This document shows positions 16,078 to 24,567 of a stretch of DNA of 34,000 nt, piece after piece. The first letter of the stretch is position 1. Every line of letters begins with the position of its first letter. The notes beneath the pieces were generated by a model. It made no database searches and was not told where the DNA came from. It was given only the letters and a program-made list of their open reading frames with translations. Location: assembly GCA_017483765.1 (NCBI GenBank), contig JAFUVE010000055.1, positions 1 to 34,000 of the forward strand. The letters run 5' to 3'. The position numbers and the translations under genes are program-made. This DNA comes from Bacteroidaceae bacterium. Lineage in GTDB: Bacteria; Bacteroidota; Bacteroidia; Bacteroidales; Bacteroidaceae.

Positions 16078-19000
16078 AATTGTCGATAAAATCATTGTTG
16101 GTCGCATCGAGCCGCATATTTACGCCTTTGAGACGAATACCGTGCCTAATTATCTGAAGATAGGTGACACCTATCGTCCTGTCGAGGACAGGCTGAGGGA
16201 GTGGCGTAGTCATTATGAAGATCTGGTTAAGCTCTACGAACACGAAGCGAAAGTTGATGATAAATATTTCAGAGACTTCGAAGTACACAAGTTCGTGACA
16301 GAGGTAAAAAAGCGAAATCGCATAACACGGGAAAAGTTCCCCGGCCTCTCTTATTTCTCCAACGAGTTCTTTGAACATGCTGTACCTTCCGACATCGACG
16401 AGGCCATCGCAGACATAACAGACAGCGCAAAGAAGAACGATGGACGATACAAGTTCTATTCGATGCAAGACGGACGTTTGCCAGACATGTTTCATTACAG
16501 CCGTGATGAAGAGCCCCTGACCCCACGTCCGAATCAGGCTGATGCCATCGAACGCTTTGAGATAGCCATCAACAACAAGCGTACACATCTGTTGATGTAT
16601 GCCGTCATGCGCTTTGGAAAATGTTTCACGGCAATGTGCTGTGCACAGAAGATGGATGCCGCCTTGGTGCTGGTGGTTTCTGCTAAGGCCGATGTGAAAG
16701 GGGAATGGAAGAAAACGGTAGAGAAATTTAAGAACTTTGAAGAATACCAATACGTTTCCAGTGATGACTTGAAAGCCAACCACAAGTTAATAGCAGATGC
16801 GAGGAAGGAAAAACAGAAGATTGTCGTATGCCTGACCCTGCAAGACCTGAGCAGCAAAGAGATAAAGGAACGGCACAAGCAACTTTTCAGCCAGTCTGTT
16901 GACTTGCTGATTGTGGACGAGACGCATTTTGGAGTCCGTGCCGAACATTATGGCTCGGTGCTGGCTAAAGCATCAGCCGACAAGGTGCCGGCTCAAGAAA
17001 AGAGGCACAATGACGAATCGGTAGATGACCTGCTGGAACAGACACGACAGTTGAAAAGCAAAGTACAGCTACACATGTCTGGTACACCCTACCGTATCTT
17101 GATGGGCAATGAGTTTTCGAAAGAGGACATTATATGTTATTGCCAATTTACAGACATTATAGAAGCCAGCAGAAAGTGGGACAAGGAAAACCTCGACACA
17201 AAGGAAGAATGGGAGAATCCATACTTTGGCTTCCCCCAAATGGTCAGGTTTGCTTTTCATCTCAATGCTTCTGCTATCAAGAAACTGGAGGAACAGAAAA
17301 AAACAGGTGTCTCAACAGCATTCCGTGAACTTTTCAGTCCGTTGTCTATCAAAAAAAGTAAAGAAGGCAAGCACATTGTTTTCAGACATGAGCGAGAAGT
17401 CCTCGATTTTTTGCAAGCAATCGACGGTTCAAAGGATGACTGTAATGTGATGGGATTCCTCGACAACGAGCGTATCAAGCAGGGTGACTTGTGCCACCAT
17501 GTCGTTATGGTATTGCCTTATCGTGCTTCGTGTGACGCGATGGAAAATCTCATCAGAAAGCATCGAAAAATTTTCAACAACCTCTCACAATACGAGATAT
17601 TGAATATTACAGGTTTTGAGAGTGGGCGGATATACAACAACCTTGCCAACGTCAGAAAAAAAATTGAGGACTGTGAAGCCAAGGGCGAAAAGACACTGAC
17701 CCTGACAGTCAATCGTATGCTGACCGGTTCTACTGTGCCACAATGGGACACGATGCTCTACCTGAAAGAGACAGAATCACCACAAGAATACGACCAGGCA
17801 GTCTTCCGTTTGCAGAATCCTTATGTTGTGACTTATACTGATGATGAAGGCCACATCTCCAAGCGAAACATGAAGCCACAGACATTGCTGGTGGATTTCG
17901 ACCCGAACCGTATGTTCTTCCTTCAGGAACTCCGTGCACATATTTATGACATCAACACAGATGCCAACGGAAACCGTCACCTAATGGAACGAATAGAGAA
18001 GGAGCTGAAAGTTTCCCCCGCTATTTGGCTGAATAAAGACAAGCTTCAAGAAGTTACGCCAAACGACATCTTAAACTTCATCCGCAAATACTCCAGCGAA
18101 AGAAGCATTTTGGACGAGGCAAAAGACGTGCCAATTGACCTCTCGTTGATCGACATTGACGAACTCCGCGAAGAAATTATGCGTCAGCAGCCAATGGGTA
18201 CACGGGGTGGGCTGAAGCTAAATCCCTTAAAAGAAGAGGGCGAAGACGATATTGACTTGGATGGAACTGGTTCGAAGCCAACGGACAACCAGGCTAACAC
18301 ACAATCTGCAACAGATAAAGAGAAGAAAGACGATGCTTCACTGGACAAACGAATACTCACGCTCTATTCACGTTATCTTTTCTTCGCATTCCTCACAAAA
18401 CATCATGTTCTTTCCCTTCAAGACATCATTGAGGTGATTGAGGAGAACGATGATAATAAGCGGATAGCAAAGCATCTTGGTATCAGCAAGAAGATGGCAG
18501 AGCTGCTCTACAAACACCTGAATCCATATTCACTCCATGAGCTTGACTACAAAATTCAGAACATCAACGACCTTTCCAACGATGAAAGCAAACAGCCAAT
18601 AGAACGAGTGGAAAACGCTATGCGGCAGTTCGGACGTTGGTCTGAATCGGAGGTTGTGACCCCCATAGAAAAAGTGGCTTTGAGAATGCTGAGGCAGATA
18701 CCTCACGACAGAATCCCAGCAGATGCGAAGTTCCTGGATATAGCATCTAAAGAAGGAGAGTTTGCTTACGCAATCCTGCTGGAGTTTGGCGATAAATACA
18801 AAGATAAAATTTACTCTATACCGACATCATCCATAGCCTACGAATTTACCCGAAAGGTGTACGAGGCTTTGGATATGCCAGTTGAGAATATAGCAAGTGA
18901 TTATAATTCATACGACCTCATTGGCAAAAATGCCGAAGAGATAATAAAAAAGATAAAAGCTATGGGAATAACAGTAACGGTGGGCAATCCTCCTTATCAA

Positions 19001-20008
19001 GACGAAGGTGGTTCCGGCGGAACTAACGACGCACCGATTTTCCAGGATTTCAGCAGAGTATCTAAGACGTTGTCAAATCCTTTCTCAACACTCATTATAC
19101 CTTCGAAGTGGTTTACAGGCGGTAGATCTAACTTGCTCGACCCATTCCGTAGGGAGATGCTGACATGCAGCACGATTTCAGAGCTGACCGCCTTCCATAA
19201 TGCTGGTGATTTGTTTCCAAAGGATGTCGAGATAAAAGGCGGTGTTTGTATCTATTTAAATGATGACGAGCATCATGGTGAATGCAAGTATTCTCTGGAG
19301 AAAAGCGGAACTATTGAAACAGCCCAACTGGATTTAAAGGATTTGGATGTTATTATCCGCGAGCCGAAGTTGGCAAAAATTGTCGACAAAGTGATGCACA
19401 AAGCACGCAAAGAAAATCTTGGCGTTGTGGAATCTTATATATCAGCTGACACCCCGTTCGGAATACCAACAAATCCAAGAACCAGCAAGAAAACTCCTTT
19501 TAATATAAGTGATGAAGCCAATGATGAATATAACATTAAACTTCATTACTGGATAAAGGGTTTTAGGAAAATAGCTTATGTGAAGAAGGCTGATGTACGT
19601 AAAAACTCCAAAGACATCGATGCGGTCAAGGTATTCATCCCCGCAGCAGGTGGTTCAGGAAATGACCAGCTTATTCTTGGGCATCCCATTTTAGAGACTA
19701 GTCCTTCTGTCTGTTCACAAACTTATTTATATATGAAATTCAACACGGAAAATGAGGCAATAAACTTCATCAGTTATCTAAAAACAAAATTTTTCCGTGC
19801 TTTGATCTCTGCAATGAAAATTACACAGCATGCGCAGACGTCTGTCTATCATTTCGTACCAATGCAGGACTTCTCCCACCCTTGGACAGACAAGGACTTG
19901 TACGAGAAATACGACCTGTCGCCAGATGAGATTGAGTATGTGGAGACAATGATAAAGCCGATGGCGGACAATGATGCAAAACAAACAGAACTGAACTTCA
20001 ACGCATGA
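16067..20008 (+). CDS. Fused GIY-YIG-like nuclease / SF2 helicase / N6-adenine methyltransferase
   Basis: A 1313-aa protein with three parts. (1) Residues ~15-105: a T5orf172/GIY-YIG-like nuclease (I-Y-A-F at 18-21, L-K-I-G at 30-33, R42, E100 in N-E-F-F). (2) Residues ~150-640: a superfamily 2 helicase/translocase with Walker A-like M-R-F-G-K (181-185), Walker B L-I-V-D-E-T-H (281-287), S-G-T-P (338-341) and motif-VI-like Q-A-V-F-R-L-Q-N-P (577-585). (3) Residues ~860-1313: an adenine methyltransferase with a motif X-like stretch, a degenerate motif I (L-D-I-A-S-K-E-G-E-F, 890-899) and catalytic N-P-P-Y (974-977), then a probable target-recognition region. An acidic linker separates helicase and methyltransferase. 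This is a single-chain cut, move and modify architecture, paired with the upstream gene. Confidence 0.85.
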   Translation: MNTEIVDKIIVGRIEPHIYAFETNTVPNYLKIGDTYRPVEDRLREWRSHYEDLVKLYEHEAKVDDKYFRDFEVHKFVTEVKKRNRITREKFPGLSYFSNEFFEHAVPSDIDEAIADITDSAKKNDGRYKFYSMQDGRLPDMFHYSRDEEPLTPRPNQADAIERFEIAINNKRTHLLMYAVMRFGKCFTAMCCAQKMDAALVLVVSAKADVKGEWKKTVEKFKNFEEYQYVSSDDLKANHKLIADARKEKQKIVVCLTLQDLSSKEIKERHKQLFSQSVDLLIVDETHFGVRAEHYGSVLAKASADKVPAQEKRHNDESVDDLLEQTRQLKSKVQLHMSGTPYRILMGNEFSKEDIICYCQFTDIIEASRKWDKENLDTKEEWENPYFGFPQMVRFAFHLNASAIKKLEEQKKTGVSTAFRELFSPLSIKKSKEGKHIVFRHEREVLDFLQAIDGSKDDCNVMGFLDNERIKQGDLCHHVVMVLPYRASCDAMENLIRKHRKIFNNLSQYEILNITGFESGRIYNNLANVRKKIEDCEAKGEKTLTLTVNRMLTGSTVPQWDTMLYLKETESPQEYDQAVFRLQNPYVVTYTDDEGHISKRNMKPQTLLVDFDPNRMFFLQELRAHIYDINTDANGNRHLMERIEKELKVSPAIWLNKDKLQEVTPNDILNFIRKYSSERSILDEAKDVPIDLSLIDIDELREEIMRQQPMGTRGGLKLNPLKEEGEDDIDLDGTGSKPTDNQANTQSATDKEKKDDASLDKRILTLYSRYLFFAFLTKHHVLSLQDIIEVIEENDDNKRIAKHLGISKKMAELLYKHLNPYSLHELDYKIQNINDLSNDESKQPIERVENAMRQFGRWSESEVVTPIEKVALRMLRQIPHDRIPADAKFLDIASKEGEFAYAILLEFGDKYKDKIYSIPTSSIAYEFTRKVYEALDMPVENIASDYNSYDLIGKNAEEIIKKIKAMGITVTVGNPPYQDEGGSGGTNDAPIFQDFSRVSKTLSNPFSTLIIPSKWFTGGRSNLLDPFRREMLTCSTISELTAFHNAGDLFPKDVEIKGGVCIYLNDDEHHGECKYSLEKSGTIETAQLDLKDLDVIIREPKLAKIVDKVMHKARKENLGVVESYISADTPFGIPTNPRTSKKTPFNISDEANDEYNIKLHYWIKGFRKIAYVKKADVRKNSKDIDAVKVFIPAAGGSGNDQLILGHPILETSPSVCSQTYLYMKFNTENEAINFISYLKTKFFRALISAMKITQHAQTSVYHFVPMQDFSHPWTDKDLYEKYDLSPDEIEYVETMIKPMADNDAKQTELNFNA

Positions 20009-20041
20009 ATAGGATGCGTAAGGACAAAGGAACCTGATTCA

Positions 20042-20146
20042 TTATAGGGGTGTTCTATAAATTCTGATTTTGGCATGCTCCTACTAAATAACACTCACAT
20101 AAAATTCAAAATCAATCCGACATAATTTATATAACACCCCCTATAA
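20042..20146. repeat. 105-bp imperfect inverted repeat (MITE or IS-end remnant)
   Basis: The outer arms TTATAGGGGTGTT (from 20042) and AACACCCCCTATAA (to 20146) are inverted copies with one extra C. The match continues inward through TATAAATT/AATTTATA and TGATTTTG/CAAAATCA. The whole can fold into one long hairpin and carries no gene. It looks like a small non-autonomous transposable element or fused IS ends. It could also act as a terminator for the preceding pair. Confidence 0.65.
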
Positions 20147-20300
20147 GCATTCGGGCACGAAAGAATCAGAAGTTTCAATTGTCTTTTGCAGGCAAAAAAA
20201 ATATTACTGGAATTGCAGCGTTACAGATTCCCAAAAGCATATTTTACGTTTACATTGTTAAATAATGTGATTTAATGACACTTTATTCGTTGAAAATCGC

Positions 20301-20308
20301 TAACTTTG
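20301..20308 (+). promoter_or_regulatory. -7 box of the DUF4468 gene
   Basis: TAACTTTG fits TAnnTTTG, 31 bp upstream of the ATG at 20339. No good -33 TTTG is present at the expected distance. Confidence 0.6.
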
Positions 20309-20338
20309 CAAGAAATTAAAAATTTAAGCAGAAAAACT

Positions 20339-20980
20339 ATGAAAAAAATGTTGATGGCATTGGTGGTGGCATTGCTGCCGCTGTGCATGGCAGACGCCCA
20401 GGGACTGTTCTCGAATAAAGAATACGCCGGAGGACGTCAGCCGAGAGAAGCCTATATGCAAGGCGCCGTTCCTGAAGTTGACGGCAAGGTTGTATTCAGC
20501 AAGACCTTCGACACGAACGGCATGAGCAAGTTCGACGTTTACATGAAACTGACGCAGTGGGCCACGTTCCGCTACAATCCGTCGACAGAGCGGGGAAAAT
20601 GGAACGACGCCGACTACTTCAAGAACACGGAGTTTGCCCGCGTGCTTGAAGCCAGCGCAGAGAAAGGCATCCTGAAGATCCAGGGGAACGAAGAGATGGT
20701 GTTTACTAACAAGACATTAGCGAAGGACACCGCCATCGCCTCTTATATCCTCATGCTGACAATCGAGGACGGCAAAGTGAGCGCCGAGCTCCGCAACATA
20801 TCCTACACCTACAGTCTGACAGATACCCCTCAGCGAATTGAGGCCGAGGACTGGATAACCGACAAGGAGGCTATCACAAAGAATAACAAACTGAACCGCG
20901 GCAGCGGAAAGTTCCGCGTGAAGACCATCGACCTGAAGGACGAACTGTTCAAGGAAATCCAGGAGAAAATAGAAGTTTGA
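20339..20980 (+). CDS. Secreted DUF4468-type protein
   Basis: A 213-aa protein with a signal peptide (M-K-K-M-L-M-A-L... ending A-D-A-Q). The body resembles the Bacteroidetes DUF4468 family: V-F-S-K-T-F-D-T near residue 50, an aromatic-rich segment of about 35 residues, a central I-A-S-Y-I-L-M-L-T-I-E-D-G-K strand pair, then E-L-R-N-I-S-Y-T-Y. Function is unknown; the family is described as having a TBP-like fold. The frame is open to a TTG at 20306, but the ATG at 20339 begins the signal peptide, and the -7 box at 20301-20308 overlaps the longer version. It is followed by a small membrane protein gene and a porin gene. Confidence 0.85.
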   Translation: MKKMLMALVVALLPLCMADAQGLFSNKEYAGGRQPREAYMQGAVPEVDGKVVFSKTFDTNGMSKFDVYMKLTQWATFRYNPSTERGKWNDADYFKNTEFARVLEASAEKGILKIQGNEEMVFTNKTLAKDTAIASYILMLTIEDGKVSAELRNISYTYSLTDTPQRIEAEDWITDKEAITKNNKLNRGSGKFRVKTIDLKDELFKEIQEKIEV

Positions 20981-21000
20981 AATTTGAGATTTGAGGTTTA
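20975..21000. repeat. Tandem 7-nt repeat overlapping a stop codon
   Basis: GTTTGAA, ATTTGAG, ATTTGAG, then GTTTA. The first unit contains the stop codon of the DUF4468 gene. It is a degenerate member of the heptad family seen at other junctions. Confidence 0.7.
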
Positions 21001-21119
21001 TTAACATGATTTTCGGCTGTGCTCGGCAATATTGAGGTTTATTGCCATGCGAACTGATGTGCTTCGGCAAGGAGGCGAGAGATGGAAATCACAAAAACCA
21101 ATTTGATTAATAGAAAAAG

Positions 21120-21377
21120 ATGAAAGAAGACGAGGTAGACGAGATAATCGCCAAGGCCGTAGCGGAAAGCAAGGGCAAGAAATGGCACCGTCCGAAGCAG
21201 AAGAGCCAAGGCATAGAGAAAGCCCGCTCAGTGCTGAACATATTGTTCATGATAGGATTTCTCGCAGCCATCATCATTTATTTTGCCATGCCCGAGCAGA
21301 AAGCGCTGTTCTTCAGCGTGGGCTTTGGTGCCTTGATATTGAAAATCATAGAGTTCGCCTTGCGGTTTTTGTTTTAA
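21120..21377 (+). CDS. Small inner-membrane protein, unknown function
   Basis: An 85-aa protein. The N-terminal ~35 residues are highly charged (E/D then K-rich) and presumably cytoplasmic. Two hydrophobic segments follow at about residues 37-56 and 63-84, separated by P-E-Q-K. No family is recognised. It ends 13 bp before the porin gene on the same strand, so the two are likely co-expressed. Confidence 0.75.
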   Translation: MKEDEVDEIIAKAVAESKGKKWHRPKQKSQGIEKARSVLNILFMIGFLAAIIIYFAMPEQKALFFSVGFGALILKIIEFALRFLF

Positions 21378-21390
21378 AAAGAAACGATAG

Positions 21391-23442
21391 GTGCAGAAAA
21401 GAATTTACATCATACTGACATTGACGGTCCTGGCTTGCCTGGCAAGTCAGGATTTGTTGGCTCAACGTGTCATCCGCGACTTGGAGAGCAATGCCGATCT
21501 TGGTGACGTGCCTACCGACACCATCGAGGGTAAAAAAAAGAAGAAGTTCGTGCCAGTGGACGTTGTGGCATGGACGATAGACCCAATCTACGGCCGCCGC
21601 ACACCCGTAGACGTCGACACCCTTCAGCACGAGTTCCAGAACAAAGCCTATCCCGAAGGGGTTCACGGCGAGATGAACAGCCTGGGCAACCTGGGTTCGC
21701 CCCGTGAGAGCCGTATTTTCATGGATCGTGAAATCCAGCACGACATGCCATTTATCACGAACATGGACCAGTTCATCGAGTCGCCGGAGGCATACAAATA
21801 CTACAACACCAAGTCCCCTTATGTAAACCTGTCGTACGACTGGTGTGGCACGAAGACCAGCGGATACGACAACTTCAAGGCCATATACACGAACAACGCC
21901 GGAAAACGTCTGAATTTCGGCGGTATATTCCACTATATGTACGGACAGGGCAATTACGACAACCAGCACACCGCTTTGATGAACGGGACAGGCTGGTTTT
22001 CGTATGTGAACGACCATTATGACCTCCACCTGCATTATTCGCACTACGACATGAAACTGGAGGAGAACGGAGGTATCGTCGACGACAACTACATCACGAA
22101 CCCCGAGTCCATGCCCCGGCGCTACAGCTCCGGCGACATCCCGACCAGACTGAGCAACACTTGGTCGCGACAGAACCACGACGTGCTGACCCTCAACCAC
22201 CGCTACCACCTGGGTTTCAACCGAGTTGAAGAGATCGACTCTGTCACGACGAATGAATATTTCGTGCCGGTGACCAGCGTGTTCCATCAGGTGGAGCTGG
22301 GCAATTACCGCCGCCGTCTGATATCCCGCGACAAATGGCAGGACTTCTACTCCTACTCCTATCTGCCCAACGACACCGTCAATGACCTCTATACACTCAA
22401 AAACTTCTACACACGTGGCGGTATCACCCTCCACGAAGGCTTTAACAAATATGCGGTAGCTGGTCTGAGCGCCTATGTCGGATATGCCCACAGGGAATAC
22501 GAGATGCCCGACACGATTGCCGGAGCCAACTATTCCATACCGTCGAAAGCAAAGCTGAAAGAGAACGACGTGCTGGTGGGTGGCCGTATAGAGCGGAGCC
22601 AGGGCACCTATGTGCACTACAATGCCGACGCGGAGTTCGTGGCAGCCGGCACCAACATCGGCGACCTCATCATCAACGGACACGGGGAACTGAACGTGCC
22701 CATTCTGGCAGACACAGCCCAGCTGGCCGTCGACGCCACGGTGAGCAACCTTGCCCCCTGCACCTACTTCACGAATTTCCACTCGAAGTACTACTGGTGG
22801 GACCAGGACCTGAAGAAAGAGAAACGAATCCGCCTGATGGGAACCCTCTCCTACACGAAGACAGACACGGAGCTGACGTTCGGAATGGAGAACGTAACAA
22901 ACTATACCTATTTCAAGAACACCGGCATACTGTCGACAAATAGCTCCGGTGTAGAATTCTACTCCCACCACGCCACAGTGCTTCAGGAAGGAAGCGTGCA
23001 AGTGCTGATGGCCCGTCTGAGACAGAATCTCGCACTGGGTCCCGCTCACCTGGAGGCCGACGTGGTGTGGCAAAAGTCTACGAACAATGATGTACTACCC
23101 CTGCCCTCTCTCTCCGTTTACGCGAATCTGTATTTCAAGTTCGTGTTGGCAAAAGTGCTGAAAGTGGAGCTGGGAGGCGACATGAAATATTTCACAAAAT
23201 ACTATGCACCCGACTACGACCCTGTGCTGGCCCAGTTCATGGTGCAGAACGACAACACGAAAGAGAAAGTGGGCGGCTACCCGCTGTTCACGGTCTATGC
23301 GAACCTGGCCCTGAAGAAACTGCGTTTCCACATCAGCTACTACCACTTGAACCAAAGCGACGGCCGCTATTTCACGATGCCTCACTACCCGATGAACCCG
23401 AAAGGCCTGAAATTCGGCATCAGCTGGAATTTCTATGACTGA
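21391..23442 (+). CDS. Putative outer-membrane porin (Porin_10-like)
   Basis: A 683-aa protein starting at GTG 21391 (no upstream ATG in frame) with a signal peptide ending L-L-A-Q. The mature protein has alternating aromatic/polar strands throughout (Y-V-N-L-S-Y-D-W, H-Y-D-L-H-L-H-Y-S-H-Y) typical of an outer-membrane beta barrel. It ends with strand ...L-K-F-G-I-S-W-N-F-Y-D, an aromatic-rich terminal strand. Near the N-terminus P-T-D-T-I and W-T-I-D-P-I-Y-G are features shared by Bacteroidetes proteins annotated 'putative porin'. The substrate is unknown. It is followed after 74 bp by rfbD, with a short heptad repeat between them. Confidence 0.87.
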   Translation: MQKRIYIILTLTVLACLASQDLLAQRVIRDLESNADLGDVPTDTIEGKKKKKFVPVDVVAWTIDPIYGRRTPVDVDTLQHEFQNKAYPEGVHGEMNSLGNLGSPRESRIFMDREIQHDMPFITNMDQFIESPEAYKYYNTKSPYVNLSYDWCGTKTSGYDNFKAIYTNNAGKRLNFGGIFHYMYGQGNYDNQHTALMNGTGWFSYVNDHYDLHLHYSHYDMKLEENGGIVDDNYITNPESMPRRYSSGDIPTRLSNTWSRQNHDVLTLNHRYHLGFNRVEEIDSVTTNEYFVPVTSVFHQVELGNYRRRLISRDKWQDFYSYSYLPNDTVNDLYTLKNFYTRGGITLHEGFNKYAVAGLSAYVGYAHREYEMPDTIAGANYSIPSKAKLKENDVLVGGRIERSQGTYVHYNADAEFVAAGTNIGDLIINGHGELNVPILADTAQLAVDATVSNLAPCTYFTNFHSKYYWWDQDLKKEKRIRLMGTLSYTKTDTELTFGMENVTNYTYFKNTGILSTNSSGVEFYSHHATVLQEGSVQVLMARLRQNLALGPAHLEADVVWQKSTNNDVLPLPSLSVYANLYFKFVLAKVLKVELGGDMKYFTKYYAPDYDPVLAQFMVQNDNTKEKVGGYPLFTVYANLALKKLRFHISYYHLNQSDGRYFTMPHYPMNPKGLKFGISWNFYD

Positions 23443-23448
23443 TATTTA

Positions 23449-23485
23449 GTTGAATGTTGAATGTTAAGCAGGACAAATCAGACTA
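23449..23485. repeat. Short heptad tract followed by 9-nt-like units
   Basis: GTTGAAT, GTTGAAT, GTTAAGC, then two 9-mers GCAGGACAA/ATCAGACTA that resemble GTCGGACAA/GTCAGACTG at 6385-6465. The order on the + strand, 7-nt then 9-nt, is the same as at the pyrD-pyrK junction. Confidence 0.6.
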
Positions 23486-23516
23486 ACAAATAGAACATAC
23501 AATAAAGAAATAGACG

Positions 23517-24392
23517 ATGAACATACTGATAACAGGAGCTAACGGCCAGTTGGGCCGCAGCATGCAGGACGTGTCGAAAGACTCGGCCGACACATATTAC
23601 TTCACAGACGTGTGTGAAGGCTATGAGCATCTGGACATCACCGACCTGTCGGCCGTGGAGTCATACGTGAAGACCCACAACATAGGCTGCATCGTGAACT
23701 GCGCTGCCTGGACCAACGTGGACGCAGCGGAGAGCGCAGGCGAAATCGTGGATACACTGAACGCGAAGGCCCCTGAGCACCTGGCCATCGCAATGAAGCA
23801 CGTCGGCGGTCTGCTGGTGCATATCTCCACAGACTATGTGTTCGGAGGGGAACCATACAACACCCCCTGCAACGAAGAGATGACAGGCACCCCAACCGGC
23901 GTTTACGGCCAGACGAAGCTCCACGGGGAGCAGCTGATTGAGGCGTGCGGCTGCCATCACATCATCATCCGTACAGCCTGGCTTTACAGCGAGTATGGCA
24001 AGAACTTCGTAAAGACGATGCTGAGCCTGACCTCCAGCAAGCCGACACTGAAAGTGGTGATAGACCAGTGCGGCACCCCCACCTACGCCCACGACCTGGC
24101 CCAAGCCATCCATGACATCGTTGAGAACCGCAGATACGAAGGTCATGACGGCATCTACCATTACTCTAACGAGGGCGTGACCTCATGGTTTGACTTCACA
24201 AAAGTGATTGCAGAGACAGCAGGACACACATCGTGCGACATCCAGCCATGCACGAGCGCCGAATTTCCGTCGCCCGTGAAGCGCCCCTCCTACTCCGTGC
24301 TGGACAAGACCAAAATCAAGCAAACCTTCGGTGTGGCAGTACCCTACTGGACCGACTCACTGAAAAAATGCATTCAGAATTTAAAGTCTTAA
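23517..24392 (+). CDS. rfbD: dTDP-4-dehydrorhamnose reductase
   Basis: A 291-aa extended short-chain dehydrogenase that performs the last step of dTDP-L-rhamnose synthesis. It shows the family N-terminus M-N-I-L-I-T-G-A-N-G-Q-L-G (NAD(P)-binding), N-A-A-W-T-N-V-D-A-A-E, S-T-D-Y-V-F and the catalytic Y-G-Q-T-K (Tyr/Lys pair). These are the standard signatures of RmlD. It is the first gene of the nucleotide-sugar cluster. rfbB lies two genes on. No rfbA or rfbC homologue is recognised in the window, so dTDP-rhamnose synthesis would need genes elsewhere. Confidence 0.95.
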   Translation: MNILITGANGQLGRSMQDVSKDSADTYYFTDVCEGYEHLDITDLSAVESYVKTHNIGCIVNCAAWTNVDAAESAGEIVDTLNAKAPEHLAIAMKHVGGLLVHISTDYVFGGEPYNTPCNEEMTGTPTGVYGQTKLHGEQLIEACGCHHIIIRTAWLYSEYGKNFVKTMLSLTSSKPTLKVVIDQCGTPTYAHDLAQAIHDIVENRRYEGHDGIYHYSNEGVTSWFDFTKVIAETAGHTSCDIQPCTSAEFPSPVKRPSYSVLDKTKIKQTFGVAVPYWTDSLKKCIQNLKS

Positions 24393-24427
24393 GTTATCAG
24401 TTTTTAGTTTTCAGTTATCAGTTTTCA
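24393..24427. repeat. Tandem 7-nt repeat (GTTATCA / GTTTTCA), five units
   Basis: Five exact heptamers, GTTATCA, GTTTTTA, GTTTTCA, GTTATCA, GTTTTCA, start on the base after the rfbD stop codon. Confidence 0.95.
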
Positions 24428-24451
24428 GAGGTGCTGCATATTGGTTTTGCG

Positions 24452-24525
24452 GAAATCCCGGAGAAACCAGATATTCTGGACAATCCGGAAATTCCGGAAA
24501 AACTGGAAAAAAACTGGAAAAACCG
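24452..24525. repeat. 9-nt periodic purine-rich tract
   Basis: Eight degenerate units of form GANANNCCG or GAAAAACTG (one unit is 11 nt), located between the heptad tract and the UDP-glucose dehydrogenase gene. As at 6331-6465, a 9-nt tract follows a 7-nt tract on the + strand, though with a different unit sequence. Confidence 0.75.
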
Positions 24526-24567
24526 GAACGCATACCATGCTGACAACCTCAGCCCCAAATATAAGCA

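Larger units (their letters stand above)
20009..20338. other. Intergenic region holding a MITE-like element and a -7 box
   Basis: 330 A+T-rich bases between the restriction-modification island and the DUF4468 gene. The first half carries the inverted repeat at 20042-20146. The second half holds the -7 box at 20301-20308. I see no gene in it. Confidence 0.6.

Noticed and set aside
21346-23073. 575-aa minus-strand frame opposite the porin gene
   Set aside because: The + strand porin has a signal peptide and barrel pattern. The antisense frame is V/H/R-rich shadow sequence.
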